Positions 27,760 through 37,681 are shown, numbered from the stretch's first letter. The stretch is 64,000 nt of DNA from Ferrimonas aestuarii (GCF_005116665.1 NZ_SWCJ01000003.1:310001-374000); one strand, 5' to 3'. A program made the numbers and translations. Notes: generated by a model not told the origin, from the sequence alone.

Positions 27760-28758
27760 ATGCGTTTTCTAGCTTTACCCTTTCTACTGCTGTTCAGTTC
27801 TCTGGCGGCCGCTGCCGAGCCAGTAACGGTGTACTCCTACCGACAGGAGTTTCTGATTAAACCCTTGCTCGATACTTTCACCAAGCAAACCGGCTTGGAG
27901 ACGCAAGTGGTATTCGCCAAAAAAGGCTTAGAGGAACGCCTAAAGCGGGAAGGCAAACTCACCCCAGCGGACGTGGTACTCACCACCGATCTGTCTCGCC
28001 TCACCACCTTAGTCGACATGGGGCTGACCCAAGCGGTTAACAGTGACGTTCTTTCCAACAACCTGCCTGACGCCTATCGAGATCCCCAAGGCCACTGGTT
28101 TGCCCTCACCACACGAGTACGGAACATCTACACCTCGAAAGCGCGTGTCGGCAAGGTGGAGATCGATTATGAGGATTTAGCCAGCCCAGAGCTGCCAGGC
28201 ACAATCTGCATGCGCAGTGGCAAGCACCCTTACAACATCGCCTTGGTGGCTTCGATAATCGCTCACCATGGCGAAGCTCAAACCAAAGAGTGGCTGACGG
28301 GCGTCAAAGCCAACTTAGCACGCAAGCCGCAAGGCAATGATCGCGCTCAGGTCAAAGCGGTGTCTGAAGGGCTGTGCGACTACGCCATCGGCAACAGCTA
28401 CTACTTCGGCAAGATGCTCAAAGATAAAAACCAGAAGGCGTGGGCCGATGCGGTCTTCATCAACTTCCCAAATCAGAACAACCGCGGTGCCCACGTCAAC
28501 GTGTCTGGTGCAGTCATGACCAAGTACGCCAAAAATCCAGAAGGTGCCAAGCAGTTACTTGAATTCTTGTCCGGTGAACTGGCACAGCAGCAGTATGCTG
28601 AGGTCAATATGGAGTATCCGGTCAACCCGAAAGTCGCCCCCTCTGAGCTGGTGGCTTCTTGGGGTCAGTTTAAGGCCGACGCCATTCCTGTGTACCAATT
28701 GGCACAGCACTACCGCAGTGCCGTGTCTCTGCTGGATGAGGTCAAATTTGATCTCTGA
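27760..28758 (+). CDS. fbpA: Ferric iron ABC transporter, periplasmic binding protein
   Basis: A 332-residue protein with a signal peptide (MRFLALPFLLLFSSLAAAAEP) and the class of bacterial ferric-binding proteins: VTVYSYRQEFLIKPLLDTFTKQTG, ADVVLTTDLSRL, RNIYTSKARV, GNSYYFGKMLKDKN with the paired Tyr residues that bind iron, and FINFPNQNNRGAHVNVSGAV. It captures Fe3+ in the periplasm for the permease and ATPase encoded next. The gap to the permease is 21 bases. A Fur box lies in its promoter. Confidence 0.93.
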   Translation: MRFLALPFLLLFSSLAAAAEPVTVYSYRQEFLIKPLLDTFTKQTGLETQVVFAKKGLEERLKREGKLTPADVVLTTDLSRLTTLVDMGLTQAVNSDVLSNNLPDAYRDPQGHWFALTTRVRNIYTSKARVGKVEIDYEDLASPELPGTICMRSGKHPYNIALVASIIAHHGEAQTKEWLTGVKANLARKPQGNDRAQVKAVSEGLCDYAIGNSYYFGKMLKDKNQKAWADAVFINFPNQNNRGAHVNVSGAVMTKYAKNPEGAKQLLEFLSGELAQQQYAEVNMEYPVNPKVAPSELVASWGQFKADAIPVYQLAQHYRSAVSLLDEVKFDL

Positions 28759-28779
28759 ATTCCCTAAAGGGAGTCGCCA

Positions 28780-30411
28780 TTGATCGTAACGCTTGCGAAA
28801 CGTTGGAGTGTGGGTGGCTGGCTAATTGCCGCCATCCTGCTGCTGCCTTTAGCGGCGCTGATCATTCAGGCCATCCCCCCCGATCCTGAGCACTTCGATC
28901 ATCTGGCCAACACCGTTCTCAACAGCTACATCATAACCACCATTTTATTGGTGCTGTTGGTCAGTATCGGCTGTTTGTTGCTGGGCGTTCCCGTTGCTTG
29001 GTTGATTGCCATGTGCCGGTTTCCCGGCCATCGACATTTTCAATGGGCAATGCTGTTGCCACTGGCGATGCCCGGCTACTTGATCGCCTATGTGTATACG
29101 GATCTACTGGATTACGCCGGCCCCATCCAAAGCTGGCTAAGAGACTGGATGGGCTGGCAACGTCCAAGCGACTACCAATTCCCACAAGTGCGCTCTTTAG
29201 GCGGCGCCGCCGTTATGCTGAGCTTAGTGCTGTTCCCCTACGTGTATATGATGGCCAGAACCGCTTTTATGGAACAGTCCGGTGCGTTAATTCAAGCCAG
29301 CCGCACCATGGGCTTATCCCCGCTCCGCAGCTTCTTTCGCCTCAGTCTGCCCCTGGCTCGCCCAGCGATTACGGTGGGAGTCGCCCTCGCGGCAATGGAG
29401 ACGTTGGCGGACTTTGCCACCGTCAGTTACTTTGCGGTTAATACCCTAACGACCGCGGTTTACGACACTTGGCTGAGTTACGGCAGCCTAGCAAGCGCCG
29501 CCAAGCTCTCCTGCATGATGTTAGCGGCTGCACTGGCACTGATTCTTGGTGAGCGATTTGCAAGAAGGCAAAAACAGCGATTCCAAAATAATCACGGTGC
29601 CGCCGGCACTGGCGTTTACCTACTCACTGGGCTGAAAAAATGGCTCGCCTTTGGGTTTTGTGCACTGCTGCTTGGCCTCTCCTTTGTGCTGCCCGCCGCC
29701 ATATTGCTGGATTACGCCTTTGAGTACTTCGATGCCGATCGCTTAGGTGCGCTGTGGCACCATGGTGGCAACAGTTTCTTAGTGGCCGGACTCACCGCAG
29801 TGACAACGGCCATTTTGGCGCTGCTACTGCAGTTTATGAGCCGCATGAGCCCAAGAGCATTAGATCGCTGGCCAGCCAGAGTGTCCGGGTTTGGCTACGC
29901 CATGCCTGGTACCGTTCTCGCCATCGGCATTTTGGCCCCCATGGTCTGGCTGGATAATGGCATCAACTACGTGGCCGAATGGCTGTCGCTTCCATTGCCT
30001 GGATTACTGCTGTCCGGTTCGCTACTGGCATTGATTTTTGGCTATTGTGTTCGCTTTATTGCGGTGCCCCTAGGCAGTGTTGAAGCCAGCTATCAACGCC
30101 TTAGCCCGAATTTGGATAAAGCCACCTTATCCATGGGCCACGGGCCGTCAGTGATACTGCAAAAGGTACACCTTCCCCTGCTACGCCGAGGCCTACTGGC
30201 CGCCAGCTTGATCGTATTTCTGGAGGCGATGAAAGAGTTACCTGCGGCGCTATTATTAAAACCCATTGGGTTTGAGACCCTATCCACTTACGTCTATCAG
30301 TATGTCTCCGACGAAGCTTTGGAGCTTGGGGCGCTGCCAGCCCTGCTCATTGTGGCGCTGGGGTTAATTCCGATAGTGATGTTAAACCGTAATTTAGAGA
30401 ATCAGCCGTGA
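28780..30411 (+). CDS. fbpB: Ferric iron ABC transporter permease (fused two-domain)
   Basis: A 543-residue membrane protein with about twelve helices and two permease modules, each carrying an EAA-type loop: SRTMGLSPLRSFFRLSLPLARP in the first half and KATLSMGHGPSVILQKVHLPLLRRG in the second. This fused form is standard for FbpB/SfuB. The best start is TTG 28780 with AAAGGGAG about eight bases upstream; no ATG or GTG fits as well. The stop overlaps the ATPase start by four bases (GTGA). Confidence 0.92.
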   Translation: MIVTLAKRWSVGGWLIAAILLLPLAALIIQAIPPDPEHFDHLANTVLNSYIITTILLVLLVSIGCLLLGVPVAWLIAMCRFPGHRHFQWAMLLPLAMPGYLIAYVYTDLLDYAGPIQSWLRDWMGWQRPSDYQFPQVRSLGGAAVMLSLVLFPYVYMMARTAFMEQSGALIQASRTMGLSPLRSFFRLSLPLARPAITVGVALAAMETLADFATVSYFAVNTLTTAVYDTWLSYGSLASAAKLSCMMLAAALALILGERFARRQKQRFQNNHGAAGTGVYLLTGLKKWLAFGFCALLLGLSFVLPAAILLDYAFEYFDADRLGALWHHGGNSFLVAGLTAVTTAILALLLQFMSRMSPRALDRWPARVSGFGYAMPGTVLAIGILAPMVWLDNGINYVAEWLSLPLPGLLLSGSLLALIFGYCVRFIAVPLGSVEASYQRLSPNLDKATLSMGHGPSVILQKVHLPLLRRGLLAASLIVFLEAMKELPAALLLKPIGFETLSTYVYQYVSDEALELGALPALLIVALGLIPIVMLNRNLENQP

Positions 30412-31469
30412 CCACCACACTTGCCATCCACAATCTGTGTTGTCACTACGACGACACTCAGGTGCTAAGCCAGCTTAATCTCAACCTCAAGCAGGGAGAG
30501 ATATTGGCTCTGCTGGGAGCCAGCGGCTGTGGTAAAACCACCCTACTTCACGCTATTGCTGGATTAATCCCATTGACCGAAGGTGACATTAGCCTTGAAG
30601 GGGAGCTGGTTTCTAGCGCTTCACATACCCTGCCCACAGAGAAGCGTCAGTTGGGAATGATCTTTCAAGATTACGCCCTGTTTCCCCACCTAAACGTGGC
30701 TGACAACATTGGCTTTGGCTTACAAGGGTGGTCCAAAGCCAAACGAAAGCAGCGGGTTGAAGAGATGCTGACATTGGTAAAGCTGCAAGGGCTAGGAAAG
30801 CGACAAATTCACCAGCTCTCCGGCGGGCAGCAGCAGCGAGTCGCCATCGCGCGCGCTCTGGCTTACCGCCCCAGGTTGCTACTCCTAGACGAGCCATTTT
30901 CCAATATCGACAGTCAGGTTCGTCACAGCCTGATTGAGGAGATTCGAGAGATCCTAAAATCTCAGCAGATCAGCGCCATCTTTGTAACCCACACCAAGGA
31001 GGAAGCGTACAGCTTTGCCGATCGCTTGGCTCTGTTGCATCAAGGGAAGCTGCTTCAAACTGGCACTCCTGAGAGCATCTATAGCACGCCAAACAGCTCA
31101 GTTGTGGCAAACTTCTTAGGCCAAGCCAACTACGTTACAGCCAAAGTGATAAACCAAGCGGAACTGGAGACGGAACTGGGGCGCATCACCAGCACCGACG
31201 ACATTGAGCACTCCGTCGGCTGTGAAGGGCAGCTTCTGATAAGGCCGCAACAACTTGAGCTTAATCCAAATGCCAACCCCACCCCAGAGAGACTAGGCAC
31301 GGTAAAGGCAAAACGCTTTAAGGGCGGCTACACCGAGTATCAAATTGAGCTGGGCGCGCTTAACTTAATCAGTCACAGCCAAAACAGCGAACTCAGCCTA
31401 GGCCAGCCGGTAGTGGTGAGCGTTAAGCCCCACCCATTGGTGCTGCACTGCAATACCGTCAACGCTTAA
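30408..31469 (+). CDS. fbpC: Ferric iron ABC transporter ATP-binding protein
   Basis: A 353-residue ABC ATPase. Walker A is GASGCGKT (residues 37-44), the signature is LSGGQQQRVAIARAL, Walker B is LLLLDEPFSNID, and a H-loop THTKEEAYSF follows. The C-terminal 110 residues form the TOBE-like regulatory domain typical of FbpC/PotA-type subunits. The GTG start overlaps the permease stop. With FbpA and FbpB it completes an Fe3+ importer. Confidence 0.94.
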   Translation: MTTTLAIHNLCCHYDDTQVLSQLNLNLKQGEILALLGASGCGKTTLLHAIAGLIPLTEGDISLEGELVSSASHTLPTEKRQLGMIFQDYALFPHLNVADNIGFGLQGWSKAKRKQRVEEMLTLVKLQGLGKRQIHQLSGGQQQRVAIARALAYRPRLLLLDEPFSNIDSQVRHSLIEEIREILKSQQISAIFVTHTKEEAYSFADRLALLHQGKLLQTGTPESIYSTPNSSVVANFLGQANYVTAKVINQAELETELGRITSTDDIEHSVGCEGQLLIRPQQLELNPNANPTPERLGTVKAKRFKGGYTEYQIELGALNLISHSQNSELSLGQPVVVSVKPHPLVLHCNTVNA

Positions 31470-31478
31470 CCGCCATAA

Positions 31479-31505
31479 AAAACGCAAGCCCGTTGGCTTG
31501 CGTTT
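31479..31505 (+). terminator. Terminator of fbpABC
   Basis: AAACGCAAGCC and GGCTTGCGTTT pair perfectly around CGTT, 10 bases after the stop. The T tail is short. Confidence 0.75.
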
Positions 31506-31531
31506 CAAATAGTGGCGACAATCAAGTCACC

Positions 31532-32107
31532 TCAAATCAATAGGAAAAAGATGGGAATCACCACCCCAAGCCCCATCAAGATCATCGACTTGGGCTTCTT
31601 GGGGCCATGCTTGCCTTTCACCATAAACAGAGCCGACAGCGCCAAAAAGATCAGCATTCCCGCAAACATGTCGGAGAAATAAACCCACGCGTTTCGAGTT
31701 TCGTTAAGGTGCAAACGGTTAAGCGCCTGCAAAATTACCCTTGGCTCAACATCGGCATAGGTAACCTGACTGGCTTTTCTGTCCCACTGCAGTGCATCGC
31801 CGCCATCAAGGAAGACTTCAAACTTATATTGGCTTTTCCAGAACGTGGACTTAACTGGCTGTTGTAGCGCAAAGGTTTTCAGCATGTTTTGAGCGATCTG
31901 CCCATCTTCGAGCGTAATCCAACCGCGGTCATCCACTGCCTGAACCTGCTGCTCAACCGCGTAGTTAGGATTCCAGTCGGCAACGTGGTTTACCGCAATG
32001 CCAGACACCGCAAAGATAATCGCAAAGCCTATGCAAAAGTAACCCACATCCCTATGCAGAGTGCGATTGAGACGATACCAGTTCACGCCCTTAAGCCACT
32101 TAATCAA
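31532..32107 (-). CDS. PepSY-associated transmembrane protein
   Basis: A 191-residue protein with a first helix after LNRTLHRDVGYFCIGFAIIF, a periplasmic region of about 95 residues, and two C-terminal helices (MFAGMLIFLALSALFMV, ILMGLGVVIPIFFLLI). The R-x-L-H-R-D-V-G start and the N-x-x-H region with LNRLHLNETRNAW resemble the PepSY-associated TM family often found with iron uptake or reduction genes. His residues in the helices could bind heme (inference). It overlaps the upstream DUF4920 gene by 8 bases, so both are one operon, probably Fur-controlled. Confidence 0.72.
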   Translation of the reverse strand: MIKWLKGVNWYRLNRTLHRDVGYFCIGFAIIFAVSGIAVNHVADWNPNYAVEQQVQAVDDRGWITLEDGQIAQNMLKTFALQQPVKSTFWKSQYKFEVFLDGGDALQWDRKASQVTYADVEPRVILQALNRLHLNETRNAWVYFSDMFAGMLIFLALSALFMVKGKHGPKKPKSMILMGLGVVIPIFFLLI

Positions 32108-32567
32108 GAATGCGAACTCCGGTTGGCACCAATTGATACATGGTCATGGGTTCGGTTACCGATGCCGGATCAAACTCTTCGCCCGCCTCCTTCGCATAAT
32201 GGGCTTTAATCTGTCGAGTACGCTCCAAATCAAAATTAAGCGCATGCAGTTGTCCTGTCGCCAATGCCTTGTGTCCTTTGGCACTTAGGGGGAACACCAT
32301 GTCGCCATCTTTCACTTTGATGCGAAGTGTCTGAAAGCGCTCATCAGAAGCGATATTCATCCAGCAGCCTCGCTTTTCACACACACCAACCACAGTCCCT
32401 TCGATGGTTACCTTTTGCTCAAGATACTGATCAGGGGTTGCCATCAAAGTAGAAACGGGCACCAGCAACTCTGGCTGAACCGCCTCACCAAAATCCAGTG
32501 TTTCAGCTTGCACAGAACCCAGAGTGATTCCGAGCAGCATTGAGGCTAACAACATTTTACCCTTCAT
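32100..32567 (-). CDS. Periplasmic DUF4920 protein
   Basis: A 155-residue protein with a signal peptide (MKGKMLLASMLLGITLGSVQA) and the DUF4920 core: a small beta domain with VTIEGTVVGVCEKRGCWMNIA, in which the two Cys flank a G-W-C-type turn and may bind a metal or form a disulfide, and FPLSAKGHKALATGQ. Function is not known; in other genomes this family lies near copper or iron genes. A strong Fur box 100 bases upstream points to iron regulation. The stop overlaps the PepSY-TM gene. Confidence 0.72.
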   Translation of the reverse strand: MKGKMLLASMLLGITLGSVQAETLDFGEAVQPELLVPVSTLMATPDQYLEQKVTIEGTVVGVCEKRGCWMNIASDERFQTLRIKVKDGDMVFPLSAKGHKALATGQLHALNFDLERTRQIKAHYAKEAGEEFDPASVTEPMTMYQLVPTGVRILD

Positions 32568-32666
32568 TATCTTTCCTTAAATTACGAGCTTGTTTATCGG
32601 TAATACGTATTGGGCAGCAGTGTAGTGGTTTTATCAGTAAAGTTTTGAGAACCAGCCCACACCAAC

Positions 32667-32685
32667 ACTAATGAGAAACATTATC
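32667..32685 (-). promoter_or_regulatory. Fur box upstream of the DUF4920/PepSY-TM operon
   Basis: ACTAATGAGAAACATTATC matches the 19-base Fur consensus GATAATGATAATCATTATC at 15 positions. It lies 100 bases before the DUF4920 start and about 270 bases before the divergent membrane-protein genes, so it more likely controls the minus-strand operon. Confidence 0.6.
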
Positions 32686-32879
32686 ACTCAATATTTCACT
32701 GAGCTCTAGAAAAAGAGGGACTCAACCAAATATTCGAACCTCATCCATTGTTATGACCTCCTTAATTTATCCCGCTGTTTGCGCAAAATTTGACTCGGAT
32801 CTGCTTTTTTCTTTTTCAATCTGATACCTTAAAAACAAATTAGAGTAATTACTCAATTTGAAATCACAGTGTACTGTGG

Positions 32880-32920
32880 CTTCGTCAGGGCAGGACGAAG
32901 GACACCCCATCTGATGGGGT
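32880..32920 (+). other. Two tandem stem-loops in the leader of the paralogous membrane-protein operon
   Basis: CTTCGTC pairs with GACGAAG (32880-32900), followed at once by CCCCA pairing with TGGGG (32905-32919). Neither has a T tail. The pair sits 37 bases before the start at 32957. A third, weak CCAC/GTGG pairing encloses the AAGGAG ribosome site. This could be a structured, regulatory 5' leader; no known riboswitch class is recognised. Confidence 0.4.
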
Positions 32921-32956
32921 AAAAGTGATTCATTGACCACCTAAGGAGTGGGTAAA

Positions 32957-33898
32957 ATGGAACCCTCAAACATCACTCTCGTGGTGTCGATCATCGTGTA
33001 CGCGATCGTCACCTATGCCCTGACCGAACTGTTCCGGCGCAGCCGCACACTCGGTTTCGCTTTCATCATTGGTGCCCTATGCACCTTCCCTCTCTGGGCC
33101 GAAAACCGCGATAGCTGGTTTGAGTGGGCCAAAATTCTCAGCGTACTGCTGCCGATGGTGGTTGTCTCTTTGATGCGCTTTGCCGTCTATGAAGACAAGC
33201 AAGGGCCATTCTGGGAGATATTTAAAAAGCCTTGGACCTTGTGGTTCCTGTTTTTCATTTTGGCGCTCAACATCACCGAGGCCTCCATCCACGACTGGAA
33301 CATGGGCAACATGTGGAACGCCCTATCGGGCTTTTGCTTGGTGATTACCATCCCCTTTGCCGGCAAGTACTGGCGGGTTGAGAAAGAGACCTGTGGCGAC
33401 CTGATTGTCGACTTCCCCTTAGGTTGGTGTTTCCTCTACACCACTTGGAACGCCGCCTTCCTATTTGGCTGCATCCCAGACGAATTTGCTGGTGGCCTAG
33501 CGATTCTGATCGCCTGCGAACTGTACTCGGTATTTGGCCGTCATGACCTCTACATCATGGGCCGAATCTATACTCTGGCGATCTTTGTCGCCCAATTGGG
33601 TATCAGCGACGTATTCCCATTCATGGATTCCAGCGCCTGGGCCAACCCAGAGCTTGCCACCTGGTGGGGCATTGCCAACCTTGCCCTGAGCGTGGTGTAC
33701 GTATTCTGGTATCTGTGGCAACTGGACACCGGCCGCTGCCACACCAGTTTCCGCCACCCAGCCTCAGCGCCTGATGGCATCTTTACCGAAGTCGAAAAAC
33801 AGAAAGCGCTGTCCGGCTTCTGGTCCAAATTCTATTACCACAAAAAGGGCAACCAACGGTCTCTGCCGCTGGATAAGCATGCCCACAGCAGTCACTAA
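32957..33898 (+). CDS. Integral membrane protein of unknown function (DUF5692-like), first of a tandem pair
   Basis: A 313-residue protein with about eight helices and no signal peptide. Its first part, ALTELFRRSRTLGFAFIIG followed by WFEWAKILSV and LMRF, is repeated in the gene downstream, so the two are paralogues. Trp- and acid-rich loops (NITEASIHDWNMGNMWNALSG, YTTWNAAF) are conserved between them. I believe it belongs to DUF5692, a family without known function, but cannot confirm this. The ATG at 32957 has AAGGAG eight bases before it; a GTG at 32948 overlaps that site and is less likely. The next gene starts nine bases after the stop. Confidence 0.65.
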   Translation: MEPSNITLVVSIIVYAIVTYALTELFRRSRTLGFAFIIGALCTFPLWAENRDSWFEWAKILSVLLPMVVVSLMRFAVYEDKQGPFWEIFKKPWTLWFLFFILALNITEASIHDWNMGNMWNALSGFCLVITIPFAGKYWRVEKETCGDLIVDFPLGWCFLYTTWNAAFLFGCIPDEFAGGLAILIACELYSVFGRHDLYIMGRIYTLAIFVAQLGISDVFPFMDSSAWANPELATWWGIANLALSVVYVFWYLWQLDTGRCHTSFRHPASAPDGIFTEVEKQKALSGFWSKFYYHKKGNQRSLPLDKHAHSSH

Positions 33899-33907
33899 GG
33901 ACAACTG

Positions 33908-35113
33908 ATGAACACAGAACGAACGACACAACTTACCCGCTGGCTTAAGTGGCTGTGGCTGGCAATGATGCTGGCCATCGCACCGGTGACTCAGGCTAGC
34001 GCCGCCGATTCTGAGCTCGGCAGCTATCAGATCTTACTGGAAGGTGTGCCCGGTACTGGCGGCCTCAGCTATCACCTGGATTTCTATGATGATGGCACCG
34101 TCAATATTGAGAAACGCTTTAATGGCCAAGATCACATCGAAACCCATCAATACCTGCGTGACGGCCAGCAATTAGTAATTAAGCCGTTGGCAGGTGGTGC
34201 CATCAAAGATTTTGACCACGCCAACCTCACCATCATCGATGAGGAAAACATCGAAGTGGCACTGAACGTGGCCGGAAGTGAATTGCTGCTGCTTGAAAAA
34301 GATGTCAATTTCACCCTATTCCGTTGGCATGAATGGCAAGCCAAAGCCCACATCCTGTTGACCTTGGTGGTTTTGATTGCCCTAAACGAGTTATTCCGAT
34401 TCGTAAAATGGAGTGGGTTTGCCTTCTTTATTGGTGGTGCTGCCTTCTGTACCGTATTCGTTTGGCCCAATCAGGGCATCGTCTACTGGTTTAAGTGGGC
34501 GAAAATCTACTCGGTGGTGGCCGCCTCGGCGTTCTTCCTATTAATGCGGTTTACCCCCGTCTATAAATACCGGCTGGCCAAACTGTTCTGTGTTGCCTTC
34601 CTAGCCATCAATATCGCTGAAGCGGTAGCGCAAGACTTTAGCATGGGCTTGATTCCTAACCTGCTAAATGGCGTTGCTGGCGTGCTCTCCATCGCCACCT
34701 GTTACTACGGCTGGAAAGGCATCCGTGCCGACGACAGCCCGCAGAAAGACATGGTCTGGCCGAAGATGACCGCCCTATGGATCATCGCTTACGACGTCTG
34801 GAATTTTGCCTACGTTTACCTCAACTTCCCAGCGTCTGCGTCAGCCCAATTGATGGTGATCATTGCCGCCACCATTCCAGCACTGTGGATCAAGCCTGGC
34901 ACCTGGTTACAAGCACGTGCATACACCCTTGCCGCTTGGTTTATGTTCTATTTCACCTTCACCAACTTCTACGAACGCAACCTGTGGATCTTCCCACGTA
35001 ACGATACCCTGACTTACAGCATCGCCGCCTTAAGTCTGGTACTGAACATCGCCTGCGTCGTACAACTAGTTAATTTCTATAAAAATAGAACCAAGGAGGT
35101 TGCCACTGCGTAG
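33908..35113 (+). CDS. Membrane protein of unknown function with N-terminal beta domain, paralogue of the preceding gene
   Basis: A 401-residue protein. A signal peptide or anchor (about residues 15-33, ending QASAAD) precedes a periplasmic domain of about 105 residues with alternating strands, in style like a lipocalin or small beta barrel (YHLDFYDDGTVNIEKRF, QLVIKPLAGG). The rest is an eight-helix membrane domain homologous to the previous gene: ALNELFRFVKWSGFAFFIGG, YWFKWAKIYSV, LLMRF, NIAEAVAQDFSMGLIPNLL, YDVWNFAYVY. The pair may form one complex, this member adding a periplasmic sensor or binding domain (inference). Confidence 0.62.
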   Translation: MNTERTTQLTRWLKWLWLAMMLAIAPVTQASAADSELGSYQILLEGVPGTGGLSYHLDFYDDGTVNIEKRFNGQDHIETHQYLRDGQQLVIKPLAGGAIKDFDHANLTIIDEENIEVALNVAGSELLLLEKDVNFTLFRWHEWQAKAHILLTLVVLIALNELFRFVKWSGFAFFIGGAAFCTVFVWPNQGIVYWFKWAKIYSVVAASAFFLLMRFTPVYKYRLAKLFCVAFLAINIAEAVAQDFSMGLIPNLLNGVAGVLSIATCYYGWKGIRADDSPQKDMVWPKMTALWIIAYDVWNFAYVYLNFPASASAQLMVIIAATIPALWIKPGTWLQARAYTLAAWFMFYFTFTNFYERNLWIFPRNDTLTYSIAALSLVLNIACVVQLVNFYKNRTKEVATA

Positions 35114-35222
35114 AAATTTGTCTCTTACATAAAGCATCAGGCATGAACATCACAACAAATAGAAAGCGAGTGTGCTGTCCCTGCAACTAGAAACTCGCCG
35201 CTATCATCCACACTCTCATCCT

Positions 35223-35250
35223 GCCCCAACTGACGTTGGGGCCTTTTTTT
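35223..35250 (+). terminator. Rho-independent terminator of the membrane-protein pair
   Basis: GCCCCAAC and GTTGGGGC pair around TGAC, with a following run of seven T, 110 bases after the stop. Confidence 0.9.
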
Positions 35251-35661
35251 AACCGACGTGTTTCGCCTTCAATCCTCGATGGAAGACAGTATCCAATCTA
35301 CAAAATTATTGAAGAAAAAATTTGAGATAAATACAGAGCTCAACAAGCGTAATTTCAAATATTATTTATATTAAAAAATTACCTTAGATCAGTTAGTTGC
35401 AAGGACTCATCAAACGTCCTGATAAAATTTGTTCAATTAGTATTCTCTTTAGCCCCAAGATTGTGATCCAGCTCAGTTGAATTGCTCATCCCCCTATGAC
35501 AGCATCACAAATATTCAACCCACAAATACAATAAAATCACCAAAACAAGTGACGAATTTAACCAAAATGACGCATCAGACAACTTGATGCTATTTATTGG
35601 TCACTAAAATTATTTAGCAAGTAAAACAATTATATAAAGTTGCAATAAGGGCGTTTATCTT
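35251..35661. other. AT-rich intergenic region before the chemoreceptor
   Basis: About 410 bases without a credible gene. The sequence is markedly AT-rich and should carry the chemoreceptor promoter. AAGGG at 35648-35652 is the likely ribosome site. No further element is assigned. Confidence 0.5.
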
Positions 35662-37533
35662 ATGAAATTCAAGACCAAGATCGTTTTTGCATCATGCACT
35701 ATTCTGCTGTTCGCCTTATCTGCGTTATCGATCAATCAATACCTTACCGCTAAAAATAACATCCACCAGCTTACCGAAAACAGCGTGACTGAGTTCGCCA
35801 GTAGCATCGCCTCTTCCCTAGAGGACACCATGGCCACCAAAGCCAAGATGGCTCGGTACGCCATGGATCTCATCGAAGATGACCTATCTGAAGACAGCAT
35901 TGAGCGAGTCATTAGCAAAAATTCGCTAAAAGAGTTCTTTGTATTAATTGGTGTTGGTTTCGAATCTGACGGTAGCTTAATTGATAATGACATCAACTGG
36001 CAGCCAGTGGATAATTACGATTCTCGTACTCGCCCTTGGTACCAAGAAGCAAAACGCAAAGAAAGCGTTATATTTACAGAACCTTACCCAGATTCGGTAA
36101 CCAATGAAATCTTGGTTTCCATCGGAGTTCCAATGAAACAAAACGGCAGTTTCATTGGCGCCATGTTTTTGGATGTAAGTTTAAAAGAACTTAGCGCATC
36201 AATTAACAGCATTAATCTACTCAATTCTGGGTATGCATTCCTATTAACTCGAGACAATAAATTTATTACTCATCCTGACGACGCCCTCCATGGAAAACTC
36301 GCCAATCAATTATTTGGTAATCAAGTGGACTTCTCAGGTCGCAACAAAATGACCGAAGTGGATGGCGTAGAAACTCAGTTGAGCTTTTACGAACTGCCGA
36401 GCCTAGGTTGGAAGTTGGGAATTGCACTGGACGTCAACAAACTCAATGCCACCGAGTACGAACTGCGTAATAACGCCATCATCTACTCCGGTATCGCGGT
36501 TCTAATCGCCATCTTTGCCCTAACCATGCTGATCAACCGTTTGATGGCACCTCTAAAAGACATCAACGATGCCATGGAAGACATCGCTAGCGGCGACGGC
36601 GACCTGACTCAGACCATGAACACCAACACCGACGAAGAGTTCGCCCAATTAGCCAAGAGCTTTAACGGCTTCTGCACCAAACTCGGCGCCATGATTTTCG
36701 AGGTGAAAACCTTAGGAAAGTCGATCTCAGAGGGCACCCACCAAACCGCTGAAGGAGCTGTGAAAAGCAGCCAAGCGATGGAGCAACAGCTGCAAGAGCT
36801 TGAGCAGCTAGCCACCGCCATGAATGAAATGGCCACCACCTCCACCGAAGTGGCTCGCAACGCCCAAGGCGCCTCGGGTGCCGTTCAAGAAGCCAGAGAC
36901 TCTGTGGATGAAGGGGTGAATACCGTAAGCCGAACCGCCACCGCCATTGAAGAGTTAAGCGGCCAAATTGACCATGCCGTGGAAGTGGTTCAAGAGGTGT
37001 CCAAAGCCACCAACAACATCGAATCAATTTTGGCAGTGATTAACGACATTGCCGATCAAACCAACCTACTGGCACTGAACGCCGCCATTGAGGCTGCACG
37101 TGCCGGTGAGCAAGGTCGAGGCTTTGCCGTGGTGGCCGATGAGGTTCGCACATTGGCCTCACGCACTCAGCAGTCCACCTCAGAGATTCGCGAAATGATC
37201 GACCAGTTGGCAGCCGGTTCCCGTTCTGCGGTAGAAGTGATGGGACAGAGTAAAGAGGTCGCCACCAGCACAGTGGAAATCTCAAGCGTATCCAGCCAAG
37301 CACTGGAGCGGATCCGTGACGCCATTACCCGCATCACCGACATGAACATGCAGATCGCCTCTGCGGCAGAGGAACAAAGCCTGGTTGCCGAAGACATCAA
37401 CAAAGGCACGCTCAACATCAAGGAGCTATCCGAAGAGGTGTCCCAGGCGGCGCAGCACGCCAGCGTCAATACCCAAGAACAATCAGACATGGTGACCAAA
37501 CAGGACGCCCTGCTGAACCAGTTCAAGGTGTAA
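35662..37533 (+). CDS. Methyl-accepting chemotaxis protein with dCache-type sensor
   Basis: A 623-residue receptor with helix 1 (residues 7-25), a periplasmic dCache-like domain of about 240 residues ([66 protein letters not shown]), helix 2 near 275-293, HAMP ([23 protein letters not shown]) and the signalling tip [20 protein letters not shown]. The R-x-W-Y and Y-x-D pattern in the Cache domain resembles receptors for amino acids or other small amines, but the ligand is not certain. It stands alone with its own terminator. Confidence 0.9.
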   Translation: MKFKTKIVFASCTILLFALSALSINQYLTAKNNIHQLTENSVTEFASSIASSLEDTMATKAKMARYAMDLIEDDLSEDSIERVISKNSLKEFFVLIGVGFESDGSLIDNDINWQPVDNYDSRTRPWYQEAKRKESVIFTEPYPDSVTNEILVSIGVPMKQNGSFIGAMFLDVSLKELSASINSINLLNSGYAFLLTRDNKFITHPDDALHGKLANQLFGNQVDFSGRNKMTEVDGVETQLSFYELPSLGWKLGIALDVNKLNATEYELRNNAIIYSGIAVLIAIFALTMLINRLMAPLKDINDAMEDIASGDGDLTQTMNTNTDEEFAQLAKSFNGFCTKLGAMIFEVKTLGKSISEGTHQTAEGAVKSSQAMEQQLQELEQLATAMNEMATTSTEVARNAQGASGAVQEARDSVDEGVNTVSRTATAIEELSGQIDHAVEVVQEVSKATNNIESILAVINDIADQTNLLALNAAIEAARAGEQGRGFAVVADEVRTLASRTQQSTSEIREMIDQLAAGSRSAVEVMGQSKEVATSTVEISSVSSQALERIRDAITRITDMNMQIASAAEEQSLVAEDINKGTLNIKELSEEVSQAAQHASVNTQEQSDMVTKQDALLNQFKV

Positions 37534-37552
37534 CTCACCTCAAGAAATCACG

Positions 37553-37576
37553 AAGGAGCCGCAAGGCTCCTTTTTT
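37553..37576 (+). terminator. Rho-independent terminator of the chemoreceptor
   Basis: AAGGAGCC and GGCTCCTT pair around GCAA and are followed by a T run. Confidence 0.92.
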
Positions 37577-37681
37577 GATCTCGGCCAGAATCCATTTCTA
37601 GCAAAACACTGATCTAATTCATTTTTTTATTTCATCACTTACGCTAACTTACCCCTCACTGTAACTAACCAGGAACGCAAA

